This document shows positions 6,491 through 11,526 of a DNA stretch of 11,526 nucleotides, one piece after another (position 1 is the stretch's first letter; every line of letters starts with the position of its first letter). The stretch is from positions 1-11,526 of the forward strand of contig CAMLHL010000078.1 in NCBI GenBank assembly GCA_946479855.1. Reading direction: 5' to 3'. The translations under genes were made by a program, and so were the position numbers. The DNA is from an uncultured Pseudomonadota bacterium (GTDB lineage: Bacteria; Pseudomonadota; Gammaproteobacteria; Burkholderiales; Rhodocyclaceae). The notes beneath the pieces were generated by a model. That model saw nothing but the letters and a program-made list of their open reading frames with translations. It was not told the DNA's origin and did no database searches.

Positions 6491-6520
6491 TTGACAGTTG
6501 CACGTAGAGTCGACTAGAAT
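6491..6520 (+). promoter_or_regulatory. Sigma70 promoter of rplM-rpsI
   Basis: A perfect TTGACA (6491-6496) and TAGAAT (6515-6520) are 18 bp apart, followed by a GC-rich CCGCGCC discriminator. Such discriminators are typical of growth-rate and ppGpp-controlled translation genes. The start is expected near 6527, giving a leader of about 44 nt before rplM. Confidence 0.85.
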
Positions 6521-6570
6521 CCGCGCCTTTCTCCAATCTGCGCCCAAATTTTTCAGGACGGCACACTTAT

Positions 6571-6999
6571 ATGAAAACGTTTTCCGCCAAGCCACATGAG
6601 GTGAAGCGCGAGTGGTTTGTGGTAGACGCCACAGACAAGGTGCTCGGCCGCCTCGCTACCGAAATTGCTCGCCGCCTGCGTGGCAAGCATAAGGCTATTT
6701 ACACTCCGCACGTTGATACCGGCGATTTCATCGTTGTTACCAATGTCGAAAAACTGACCGTGACCGGTAACAAGGCCGAAGACAAGAAGTACTACCGCCA
6801 CTCCGGTTATCCGGGCGGTATCTACGAAACCAACTTCAAGAAGATGCAGCAGCGTTTCCCGGGGCGCGCCCTGGAAACCGCCGTCAAGGGTATGCTGCCG
6901 AAGGGTCCGCTGGGCTACGCCATGCTGAAGAAGCTGAAGTGCTACGCCGGTGAACAGCATCCGCACACTGCCCAGCAGCCGAAGGCTCTGGAAATCTAA
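6571..6999 (+). CDS. rplM: 50S ribosomal protein L13
   Basis: L13 is an early-assembling large-subunit protein that binds 23S rRNA. The 142 residues equal the usual length. Family signature: [20 protein letters not shown] then YAGEQHPH (about 108-134); the start [20 protein letters not shown] is standard. The ATG at 6571 is preceded by AGGA at 6555-6558, an unusually long 12-base spacing, so leader folding or another contact may help initiation. In E. coli L13 represses its own operon through the leader; this leader is not obviously similar, so that control is only possible here. It is cotranscribed with rpsI, which starts 9 nt after the stop, from the strong promoter at 6491-6520. Confidence 0.99.
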   Translation: MKTFSAKPHEVKREWFVVDATDKVLGRLATEIARRLRGKHKAIYTPHVDTGDFIVVTNVEKLTVTGNKAEDKKYYRHSGYPGGIYETNFKKMQQRFPGRALETAVKGMLPKGPLGYAMLKKLKCYAGEQHPHTAQQPKALEI

Positions 7000-7008
7000 G
7001 GGGTCATC

Positions 7009-7401
7009 ATGGCTGAAAGTTATTTCTACGGTACCGGTCGTCGCAAGAGCGCGGTTGCCCGTGTGTTCATGAAGCGTGGTTCCGGTGCTATCGTTGTGAA
7101 TGGCAAGCCGGTTGATCAGTTCTTTTCCCGCGAAACCGGCCGCATGATCGTGCGTCAGCCGTTGGCACTGGTTGAGCAGCTGACTGGCTTTGATATCAAG
7201 GTTAACGTGATCGGTGGTGGCGAATCCGGCCAAGCCGGTGCTGTTCGTCACGGCATTACCCGTGCTCTGATCGAATACGATGCAGCATTGAAACCCGCGC
7301 TTTCGAAGGCTGGCTTCGTTACTCGCGACGCTCGTGAAGTCGAACGTAAGAAGGTTGGCTTCCACAAGGCACGTCGCCGCAAGCAATTCTCCAAGCGTTA
7401 A
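7009..7401 (+). CDS. rpsI: 30S ribosomal protein S9
   Basis: S9 is a small-subunit head protein whose basic C-terminal tail reaches the P-site tRNA anticodon loop. The 130 residues equal the E. coli length. The family signature [19 protein letters not shown] is at about 68-86, the start [16 protein letters not shown] is standard, and the tail [11 protein letters not shown] keeps the conserved terminal SKR. AAGGGG (6998-7003) overlaps the rplM stop and is five bases before the ATG. The gene is the second and last of the rplM operon, closed by the hairpin terminator at 7418-7445. A long open frame on the opposite strand across rplM-rpsI is a codon-usage shadow. Confidence 0.99.
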   Translation: MAESYFYGTGRRKSAVARVFMKRGSGAIVVNGKPVDQFFSRETGRMIVRQPLALVEQLTGFDIKVNVIGGGESGQAGAVRHGITRALIEYDAALKPALSKAGFVTRDAREVERKKVGFHKARRRKQFSKR

Positions 7402-7417
7402 TTCGCGTCGAGTACAG

Positions 7418-7445
7418 AAAAAGCCGCCCTTGGGCGGCTTTTTTG
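7418..7445. terminator. Intrinsic terminator after rpsI
   Basis: GCCGCC (7423-7428) and GGCGGC (7433-7438) form a stem around CTTG. It is preceded by an A-run (7418-7422) and followed by T (7439-7444), so the stem extends through A-T pairs. It could work in both directions, though no minus-strand gene abuts it. Confidence 0.92.
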
Positions 7446-7461
7446 TTTTTTGGGTGCGCGG

Positions 7462-7467
7462 TATCAT
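7462..7467 (+). promoter_or_regulatory. Possible -10 element of argC (TATCAT)
   Basis: TATCAT matches TATAAT at five of six positions and lies 25 bases before the argC ATG, just beyond the rpsI terminator. The -35 region at 17 bp falls in the terminator T-run and is poor, so the promoter is tentative. A separate promoter is expected because the upstream operon is terminated. Confidence 0.35.
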
Positions 7468-7491
7468 GCACCTTCCTTTGGGAGAAATTTC

Positions 7492-8520
7492 ATGATCAAA
7501 ATTGGTATTGTTGGCGGCACCGGATATACCGGTGTAGAACTTCTTCGCTTGCTGGCGCAGCATCCTCATGCAGAAATCTCGGCGATTACGTCACGCGGTG
7601 ATGCCGGTGTGGCAGTCGCAGATATGTTTCCGAGTCTGCGTGGCCGGGTGGGCTTGAAGTTCGAAGATCCCGCCAAGGCCAATCTGGCAGGATGCGATGT
7701 GGTCTTTTTTGCCACCCCTAACGGTATCGCCATGCAGCAGGCGCCAGCGCTGCTTGATGCGGGCGTCCGGGTAATCGACCTGGCCGCCGATTTTAGAATT
7801 AAGGATATCGCCGAGTGGGAAAAATGGTATGGCATGTCCCATGCCTGCCCGGAATGGGTTGAAAAGGCTGTCTATGGTTTGCCGGAGGTCAATCGCGAGC
7901 GGATTCGCTCGGCCCGGTTGATTGCCAACCCCGGTTGTTATCCGACAGCTGTGCAGCTGGGTTTCAGGCCTTTGGTGAGTGCCGGTCTGGTTGATCTAGG
8001 GTCGCTGATTGCCGACGCGAAATCTGGTGTTTCCGGAGCAGGCCGCAAGGCGGAGACGCATATTTTATTCGCCGAGGCTTCCGATAATTTCAAGGCCTAC
8101 GGTGTGGCCGGGCATCGGCATTTGCCAGAAATTCGCCAGGGCTTGGCAAGCATGGCCGGTGCGTCTGTTGGGCTGACCTTCGTGCCGCATTTGACGCCAA
8201 TTATTCGCGGTATCCATGCCACCCTCTATGCAAGGATTCGTCAGGAAGCCGACTTCCAGGCATTGTTTGAGCAGATATATGCCAACGAGCCATTTGTCGA
8301 TGTTTTACCCGCCAAGTCGCATCCGGAAACGCGTTCTGTCCGCTCGGCAAATACTTGCCGTATTGCGGTTCATCGCCCACAGGGGGGTGATACGCTCGTG
8401 GTCTTGTCAGTGATTGACAATCTGGTCAAGGGGGCGGCTGGCCAGGCGGTGCAGAACATGAACTTGATGTTCGGGCTCGATGAAGCAATCGGCCTATGCC
8501 AACTCCCGCTGTTACCCTGA
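7492..8520 (+). CDS. argC: N-acetyl-gamma-glutamyl-phosphate reductase ArgC
   Basis: Third step of arginine synthesis: NADPH-dependent reduction of N-acetylglutamyl-5-phosphate to the semialdehyde, in the cytosol. The N-terminal Rossmann motif GGTGYTG is at 8-14. ANPGCYPTA (145-153) holds the catalytic Cys149, KSGVSGAG is near 177-184, and GHRHLPEI (197-204) supplies the active-site histidine. It ends with [19 protein letters not shown] and a short tail; 342 residues is normal for the short (type 1) class. I chose ATG 7492 because GGAG lies seven bases upstream and [14 protein letters not shown] is the family start; the upstream in-frame extension runs through the -10 and terminator region. 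Its last 25 nt overlap the next gene, suggesting coupled translation of an unrelated envelope protein. Confidence 0.98.
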   Translation: MIKIGIVGGTGYTGVELLRLLAQHPHAEISAITSRGDAGVAVADMFPSLRGRVGLKFEDPAKANLAGCDVVFFATPNGIAMQQAPALLDAGVRVIDLAADFRIKDIAEWEKWYGMSHACPEWVEKAVYGLPEVNRERIRSARLIANPGCYPTAVQLGFRPLVSAGLVDLGSLIADAKSGVSGAGRKAETHILFAEASDNFKAYGVAGHRHLPEIRQGLASMAGASVGLTFVPHLTPIIRGIHATLYARIRQEADFQALFEQIYANEPFVDVLPAKSHPETRSVRSANTCRIAVHRPQGGDTLVVLSVIDNLVKGAAGQAVQNMNLMFGLDEAIGLCQLPLLP

Positions 8521-9230
8521 AGTTAAAACGATTCCGGCGCCGATTTGGGATTTCGGCGCCGCGGGTCGTGGTGCGCAGTCATTTGTCTTGGCGGTGGTCC
8601 GTCCTCCTTGGTGCTGTGCTAGCCCTCTTGTTGGGTGCGGTTGGCTGGTTGATAACGCAGCGCAATGAGGCTGGTGTTTTGGGGCGGGAGCTTGAAAGCC
8701 TGCGTCAACAACTACAGACGCAGCGTAGGGAGCTGGATGTCCTGCGGTCAACTGCCGGAACTGGGCAAAACGCGGTCAGTATTGAACGAGCGGCACAACA
8801 GCAGTTGCTCGGAAGAGTTCGGGCTCTCGAAGCGGAAAATGCTGGGCTTAAGGAGGATGTCCTTCTTTATGAACGTCTGGTGTCGGTTACTGGTGATAGC
8901 GCTTCGGTCCGCGTTGAGAACTTCAGGCTGTTCGACGAATCCGGAGGGCGCTTTCGCTATCGTTTGTTGGTTGCCTTTCAACCAGACAAGCAAAATCCGG
9001 ATTTTCTAGGGCGTCTGCAAATCGTGATCAGTTATGCCCGCGCCGGCAAAACAATGCAGATGCTTCTGCCCGAAAAGCAGAACAATAGTGCCGAATATCA
9101 ATTTGAGATAAAGCGTTTTCTGCGCCGTGAGGGAGGATTTGAGTTACCTGCGGGGGCAGAGCTTCGGGAGGTCGAGGCGCAAATTTTGCAGGGTGATACA
9201 CTGAAATCCAGAAGAGTCGCCCAACTTTAG
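8496..9230 (+). CDS. Inner-membrane coiled-coil protein, DUF6776-like
   Basis: Unknown function, 244 residues. A short basic cytoplasmic segment ([10 protein letters not shown], 9-18) is followed by one membrane helix at about 34-53 ([19 protein letters not shown]) and a long coiled coil at about 56-128 rich in L, Q, E and R. A compact C-terminal domain (about 136-244) contains [19 protein letters not shown] and [18 protein letters not shown]. The topology would place the coiled coil and C-terminal domain in the periplasm. I assign it to DUF6776 from memory of that family's layout and its usual bactofilin neighbour. The ATG at 8496 lies inside the end of argC with no good Shine-Dalgarno, so it probably relies on coupling; a 9-bp GC-rich hairpin (8535-8561) lies just inside the gene. 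The next gene, a bactofilin, has its ribosome site overlapping this stop codon. Confidence 0.75.
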   Translation: MPTPAVTLKLKRFRRRFGISAPRVVVRSHLSWRWSVLLGAVLALLLGAVGWLITQRNEAGVLGRELESLRQQLQTQRRELDVLRSTAGTGQNAVSIERAAQQQLLGRVRALEAENAGLKEDVLLYERLVSVTGDSASVRVENFRLFDESGGRFRYRLLVAFQPDKQNPDFLGRLQIVISYARAGKTMQMLLPEKQNNSAEYQFEIKRFLRREGGFELPAGAELREVEAQILQGDTLKSRRVAQL

Positions 9231-9239
9231 GAGTGCTTG

Positions 9240-9641
9240 ATGTTCGGAAAAAGAAGCGAGAGTAAGCCTCATGGGCGAATCGATAGTTTGATCGGAGCTG
9301 GAACCAGGGTCGAAGGAAGTCTTTTTTTTACCGGCGGATTGAGAATCGACGGAGAGGTAAAGGGTAGCGTCCAGGCGGTAGAGGGAGCGTCTTCCTCCAC
9401 CCTGGTGCTTAGCGAGCATGCACGTATAGAAGGCGGTGTCATCGTTGCGCATCTGGTTACCAATGGCACAGTGGTCGGACCTGTCATTGCGACAGAAACC
9501 CTTGAAATGCAGCCTAAAGCCCGCATTATTGGTGATGTGGAGTATGTGTCCATTGAAATGCAGCAGGGAGCTGTGATCGACGGGCGGCTGCTTAATACGG
9601 TCGGCAAATCGCCGGAACTAAAGTTGGCATCAACAGCCTAA
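9240..9641 (+). CDS. Bactofilin (polymer-forming cytoskeletal protein)
   Basis: Bactofilins self-assemble without nucleotide into filaments, often membrane-bound, and organise cell-wall enzymes, stalks or polarity. This 133-residue protein has the typical plan: a short N-terminal tail ([12 protein letters not shown]), then a right-handed beta-helix core of repeating short strands and glycines (about 15-120; [42 protein letters not shown]), then a short tail. I prefer ATG 9240 to TTG 9237 because AGGAG (9229-9233) is six bases from the ATG but only three from the TTG. That AGGAG overlaps the stop of the preceding membrane coiled-coil gene, so the pair is translationally coupled and likely works together. 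A run of eight T (9322-9329) in the coding sequence is not clearly functional. Confidence 0.93.
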   Translation: MFGKRSESKPHGRIDSLIGAGTRVEGSLFFTGGLRIDGEVKGSVQAVEGASSSTLVLSEHARIEGGVIVAHLVTNGTVVGPVIATETLEMQPKARIIGDVEYVSIEMQQGAVIDGRLLNTVGKSPELKLASTA

Positions 9642-9646
9642 TCTTA

Positions 9647-9675
9647 TTGACCGGCATTGCACTGGCTCGCATAAT
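9647..9675 (+). promoter_or_regulatory. Sigma70 promoter of erpA
   Basis: TTGACC (9647-9652) and CATAAT (9670-9675), each one mismatch from consensus, are separated by the optimal 17 bp. The start is expected near 9682 and gives a short leader of about 24 nt with AGGAG at 9693-9697. No IscR-like dyad is obvious over it. Confidence 0.75.
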
Positions 9676-9705
9676 CTCGCACAAATTTTCTCAGGAGTTT
9701 TCCCC

Positions 9706-10056
9706 ATGAACGCAGTTAACGAAATGGCTGTCCCTCTTGTCTTTACCGACAGCGCTGCCGGCAAGGTCAAGGAGTTGATCGAAGAGGAGGGCAACCCCAG
9801 CCTCAAGTTGCGCGTCTTTGTCACGGGCGGGGGGTGTTCCGGTTTTCAGTATGGCTTTACTTTCGATGAAGAAGTTGGTGAGGATGATACGACCATGGAA
9901 AAAAATGGCGTGACCTTACTGATTGATCCGATGAGCTATCAATATCTGGTTGGTGCAGAAATCGACTATTCGGAAGGGTTGGAAGGGTCGCAGTTTGTGA
10001 TTCGTAATCCGAATGCTGCCTCAACCTGTGGTTGCGGATCTTCGTTCTCTGCATGA
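9706..10056 (+). CDS. erpA: A-type iron-sulfur cluster insertion protein ErpA
   Basis: Cytosolic A-type carrier that receives Fe-S clusters from the Isc machinery and hands them to target enzymes; in E. coli, ErpA is needed for isoprenoid synthesis through IspG/IspH and for respiratory enzymes. All three ligand cysteines are present: Cys44 in [11 protein letters not shown] and Cys108/Cys110 in [25 protein letters not shown] and [11 protein letters not shown] are typical; 116 residues against 114 in E. coli. The extended acidic segment EEVGEDD and the [11 protein letters not shown] start fit ErpA better than IscA, but the distinction is by resemblance. The ATG at 9706 has AGGAG eight bases upstream. 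It has its own promoter (9647-9675) and terminator (10075-10104), so it is a single-gene unit although it follows the bactofilin by 64 nt. Confidence 0.94.
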   Translation: MNAVNEMAVPLVFTDSAAGKVKELIEEEGNPSLKLRVFVTGGGCSGFQYGFTFDEEVGEDDTTMEKNGVTLLIDPMSYQYLVGAEIDYSEGLEGSQFVIRNPNAASTCGCGSSFSA

Positions 10057-10074
10057 TCTGCTTGCGTGTTGAGG

Positions 10075-10104
10075 AAAAGGGCGGCTGAGGCCGCCCTTTT
10101 CTTT
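10075..10104. terminator. Intrinsic terminator after erpA
   Basis: GGGCGGC (10079-10085) pairs perfectly with GCCGCCC (10090-10096) around TGAG. Flanking AAAA (10075-10078) and TTTT (10097-10100, then CTTT) extend the stem and give the T-run. Confidence 0.93.
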
Positions 10105-10153
10105 GGGCCTTGCCAAATCAATTAATCAACGATCGGTAAAAAAAGGAATGCGC

Positions 10154-10159
10154 TAAAAT
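10154..10159 (+). promoter_or_regulatory. Possible -10 element of tyrS (TAAAAT)
   Basis: TAAAAT lies between the erpA terminator and tyrS and would start transcription near 10166, 63 nt before the chosen ATG. The -35 at 17 bp (GATCGG) is poor. The context (CGC-TAAAAT) resembles that in front of the OsmC-family gene. Confidence 0.4.
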
Positions 10160-10228
10160 GCCGCTCTTTTCCATCGAATGAATGACTTGGCGTCGTTTGC
10201 GCCAGTAGTGTGGATCAGGAGTAACAAA

Positions 10229-11428
10229 ATGGTAGATGTCGAGCGCAGCCTGCAGTTAATTAAGCGTGGTTGTGATGAATTGCTGATCGAAGCGGATTTG
10301 GTTGAGCGTCTGAAATCGGGGCGCTCGTTGCGTATCAAGGCAGGTTTCGACCCCACGGCACCGGATTTGCATTTCGGGCATACGGTTTTGATCAACAAGT
10401 TGCGGCATTTCCAGGAACTGGGCCACCACGTCATGTTTCTGATCGGCGATTTCACTGGGCTGATCGGTGATCCGACTGGCAAGAATGTTACTCGTCCGCC
10501 TTTGTCGCGTGAGCAGATTTTGGAGAATGCAAAAACCTATAAGGAGCAGGTTTTTAAGATTCTTGACCCTGAAAAAACAGAAATCTGTTTCAACTCGGCT
10601 TGGTTTGATGCCTTGGGGGCTGCTGGCATGATCAAGTTGGCTGCCCAGCATACCGTGGCGCGTATGCTTGAGCGTGATGACTTTGCGAAACGCTACTCCG
10701 GCGGGCTGCCAATCGCCATCCATGAGTTTCTATATCCCTTGTGTCAGGGGTATGACTCTGTCGCGATGCGCGCCGACCTGGAGTTGGGGGGGACCGATCA
10801 AAAATTTAACCTGCTCGTAGGGCGGGAACTTCAAAAGCATTATGGTCAGCCCGCGCAGTGTGTATTGACGATGCCTTTGCTTGAGGGGTTGGATGGCGTC
10901 AACAAGATGTCGAAGTCCCTCGGTAACTATATCGGGATCAATGAGGCGCCGCGCGAGATATTTGGCAAGGTCATGTCGATCTCCGACTCCCTAATGTGGC
11001 GCTACTACGATTTGTTGTCGTTCCGTGAGACAACGGAAATTGCGCGCTTCAAACTCGATATAGATGAGGGGCGCAATCCGCGTGATATCAAGGTGCTTTT
11101 GGCGCAGGAACTCGTCGAGCGTTTTCATTCCCGTGTTGCTGCTGAAGAAGCGCTCGCAGAATTTGAAGCGCGTTTTCGCCAAGGGGTGTTGCCTGAAGAT
11201 ATGCCGGAACTCACTGTGCAAAGCGATGGTGTTGCCGTGCCGGTAGTTAATGTACTAAAGCTTTCCGGATTGACAGCAAGCACTTCGGAGGCTTTGCGTA
11301 TGCTTGCCCAGGGAGCCATTCGGGCAAATGGTGAAAGAATAGCCGATAAGGGTTTGACTTTTGTGGCGGGAGACTCGGTTGTCCTGCAGGTTGGGAAGCG
11401 TAAATTTGCGAAGGTGCTGATTGCCTGA
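10229..11428 (+). CDS. tyrS: Tyrosyl-tRNA synthetase
   Basis: Charges tRNA-Tyr in the cytosol. Class I signatures: HFGH (48-51) within [15 protein letters not shown], and KMSKS (226-230) within [23 protein letters not shown] (73-85) and the tyrosine-site [11 protein letters not shown] follow family pattern; the C-terminal S4 RNA-binding domain spans about 335-399. The KMSKS form, instead of the KFGKT of E. coli TyrS, puts it in the TyrZ-like branch. At 399 residues it is normal for that branch. I chose ATG 10229 because AGGAG (10217-10221) precedes it by seven bases; the in-frame ATG at 10178 would add 17 residues, has no ribosome site and is close to the expected transcription start. Upstream is the erpA terminator; downstream, without a visible terminator, a strong promoter follows within about 45 bases. 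Confidence 0.97.
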   Translation: MVDVERSLQLIKRGCDELLIEADLVERLKSGRSLRIKAGFDPTAPDLHFGHTVLINKLRHFQELGHHVMFLIGDFTGLIGDPTGKNVTRPPLSREQILENAKTYKEQVFKILDPEKTEICFNSAWFDALGAAGMIKLAAQHTVARMLERDDFAKRYSGGLPIAIHEFLYPLCQGYDSVAMRADLELGGTDQKFNLLVGRELQKHYGQPAQCVLTMPLLEGLDGVNKMSKSLGNYIGINEAPREIFGKVMSISDSLMWRYYDLLSFRETTEIARFKLDIDEGRNPRDIKVLLAQELVERFHSRVAAEEALAEFEARFRQGVLPEDMPELTVQSDGVAVPVVNVLKLSGLTASTSEALRMLAQGAIRANGERIADKGLTFVAGDSVVLQVGKRKFAKVLIA

Positions 11429-11471
11429 TTTGAGTGCTGGAAAAAATTTGGGTTGTTGCTTCATTTAGGTG

Positions 11472-11499
11472 TTGACGGCCGGCTTGGTATCTATATAAT
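11472..11499 (+). promoter_or_regulatory. Strong promoter, probably of a stable-RNA operon beyond the window
   Basis: TTGACG (11472-11477) and a perfect TATAAT (11494-11499) are 16 bp apart, followed at once by a GC-rich GCGCCCC discriminator, the hallmark of ppGpp-sensitive rRNA and tRNA promoters. An A-run (11442-11447) and T-rich bases before the -35 could act as a modest UP element. The remaining 27 bases show no ribosome site or start codon. An rRNA or tRNA operon next is the best guess. Confidence 0.7.
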
Positions 11500-11526
11500 G
11501 CGCCCCTCTCCTGCGGTGCCGGGGTT

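Noticed and set aside
6553..7569. 338-codon open frame on the minus strand across rplM, rpsI and the start of argC
   Set aside because: It lies wholly antisense to two certain ribosomal protein genes and passes through the rpsI terminator; its sequence shows no family features and arises from their strong codon bias.
9322..9329. Run of eight T in the bactofilin gene as a phase-variation tract
   Set aside because: Too short to be a convincing slippage tract, and the reading frame is intact through a conserved core.
10178..10228. In-frame upstream start for tyrS adding 17 residues
   Set aside because: No ribosome site at the ATG, whereas ATG 10229 has AGGAG seven bases upstream and gives the family-typical N-terminus.

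Overview
The window is a core-genome stretch of a betaproteobacterium, most likely Rhodocyclales (Dechloromonas/Azonexus/Thauera-like). The grounds are a CNP1-like protein, Coq7-type ubiquinone synthesis, the proS / lytic transglycosylase / rppH / ffh neighbourhood and the rplM-rpsI / erpA / tyrS neighbourhood. This placement is from gene content and remembered synteny, not from a search. I see no mobile element, CRISPR array, tRNA or rRNA gene.

Layout. Left (1-3896): ffh (+) faces a minus-strand pair, proS followed by a GTG-started lytic transglycosylase overlapping it by 13 nt. The tail-to-tail junction is a long imperfect inverted repeat containing both stop codons. Middle (3897-6069): rppH, a CNP1-like exported protein and coq7 form a tight plus-strand operon facing a minus-strand OsmC-family gene. 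Region 6070-6570 is the only long stretch without a protein gene. Right (6571-11428): rplM-rpsI (strong promoter, hairpin terminator), argC, a DUF6776-like membrane coiled-coil protein overlapping argC, a bactofilin, erpA (own promoter, hairpin terminator) and tyrS. The window ends just after a strong sigma70 promoter with a GC-rich discriminator, probably that of a stable-RNA operon beyond the edge.

The most interesting item is in 6070-6570. A textbook plus-strand intrinsic terminator (6433-6461) has no plus-strand protein gene in front of it. About 160 nt upstream lies an AT-rich promoter region with a TAGAAT -10, a 9-of-10 match to the FNR/ANR box placed about 41.5 bp before the expected start, an overlapping IHF-consensus match and a Fur-like 7-1-7 palindrome. 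The predicted transcript has a 6-bp hairpin, then CU-rich anti-Shine-Dalgarno sequence, one copy of it in a hairpin loop, then the terminator. I infer an undescribed, probably oxygen- and possibly iron-responsive, trans-acting small RNA.

Functionally the genes cover protein targeting (Ffh), translation (ProRS, TyrRS, L13, S9), mRNA decay (RppH), peptidoglycan turnover and a possible cell-envelope scaffold (transglycosylase, membrane coiled-coil protein, bactofilin), ubiquinone (Coq7), arginine (ArgC) and Fe-S cluster delivery (ErpA).
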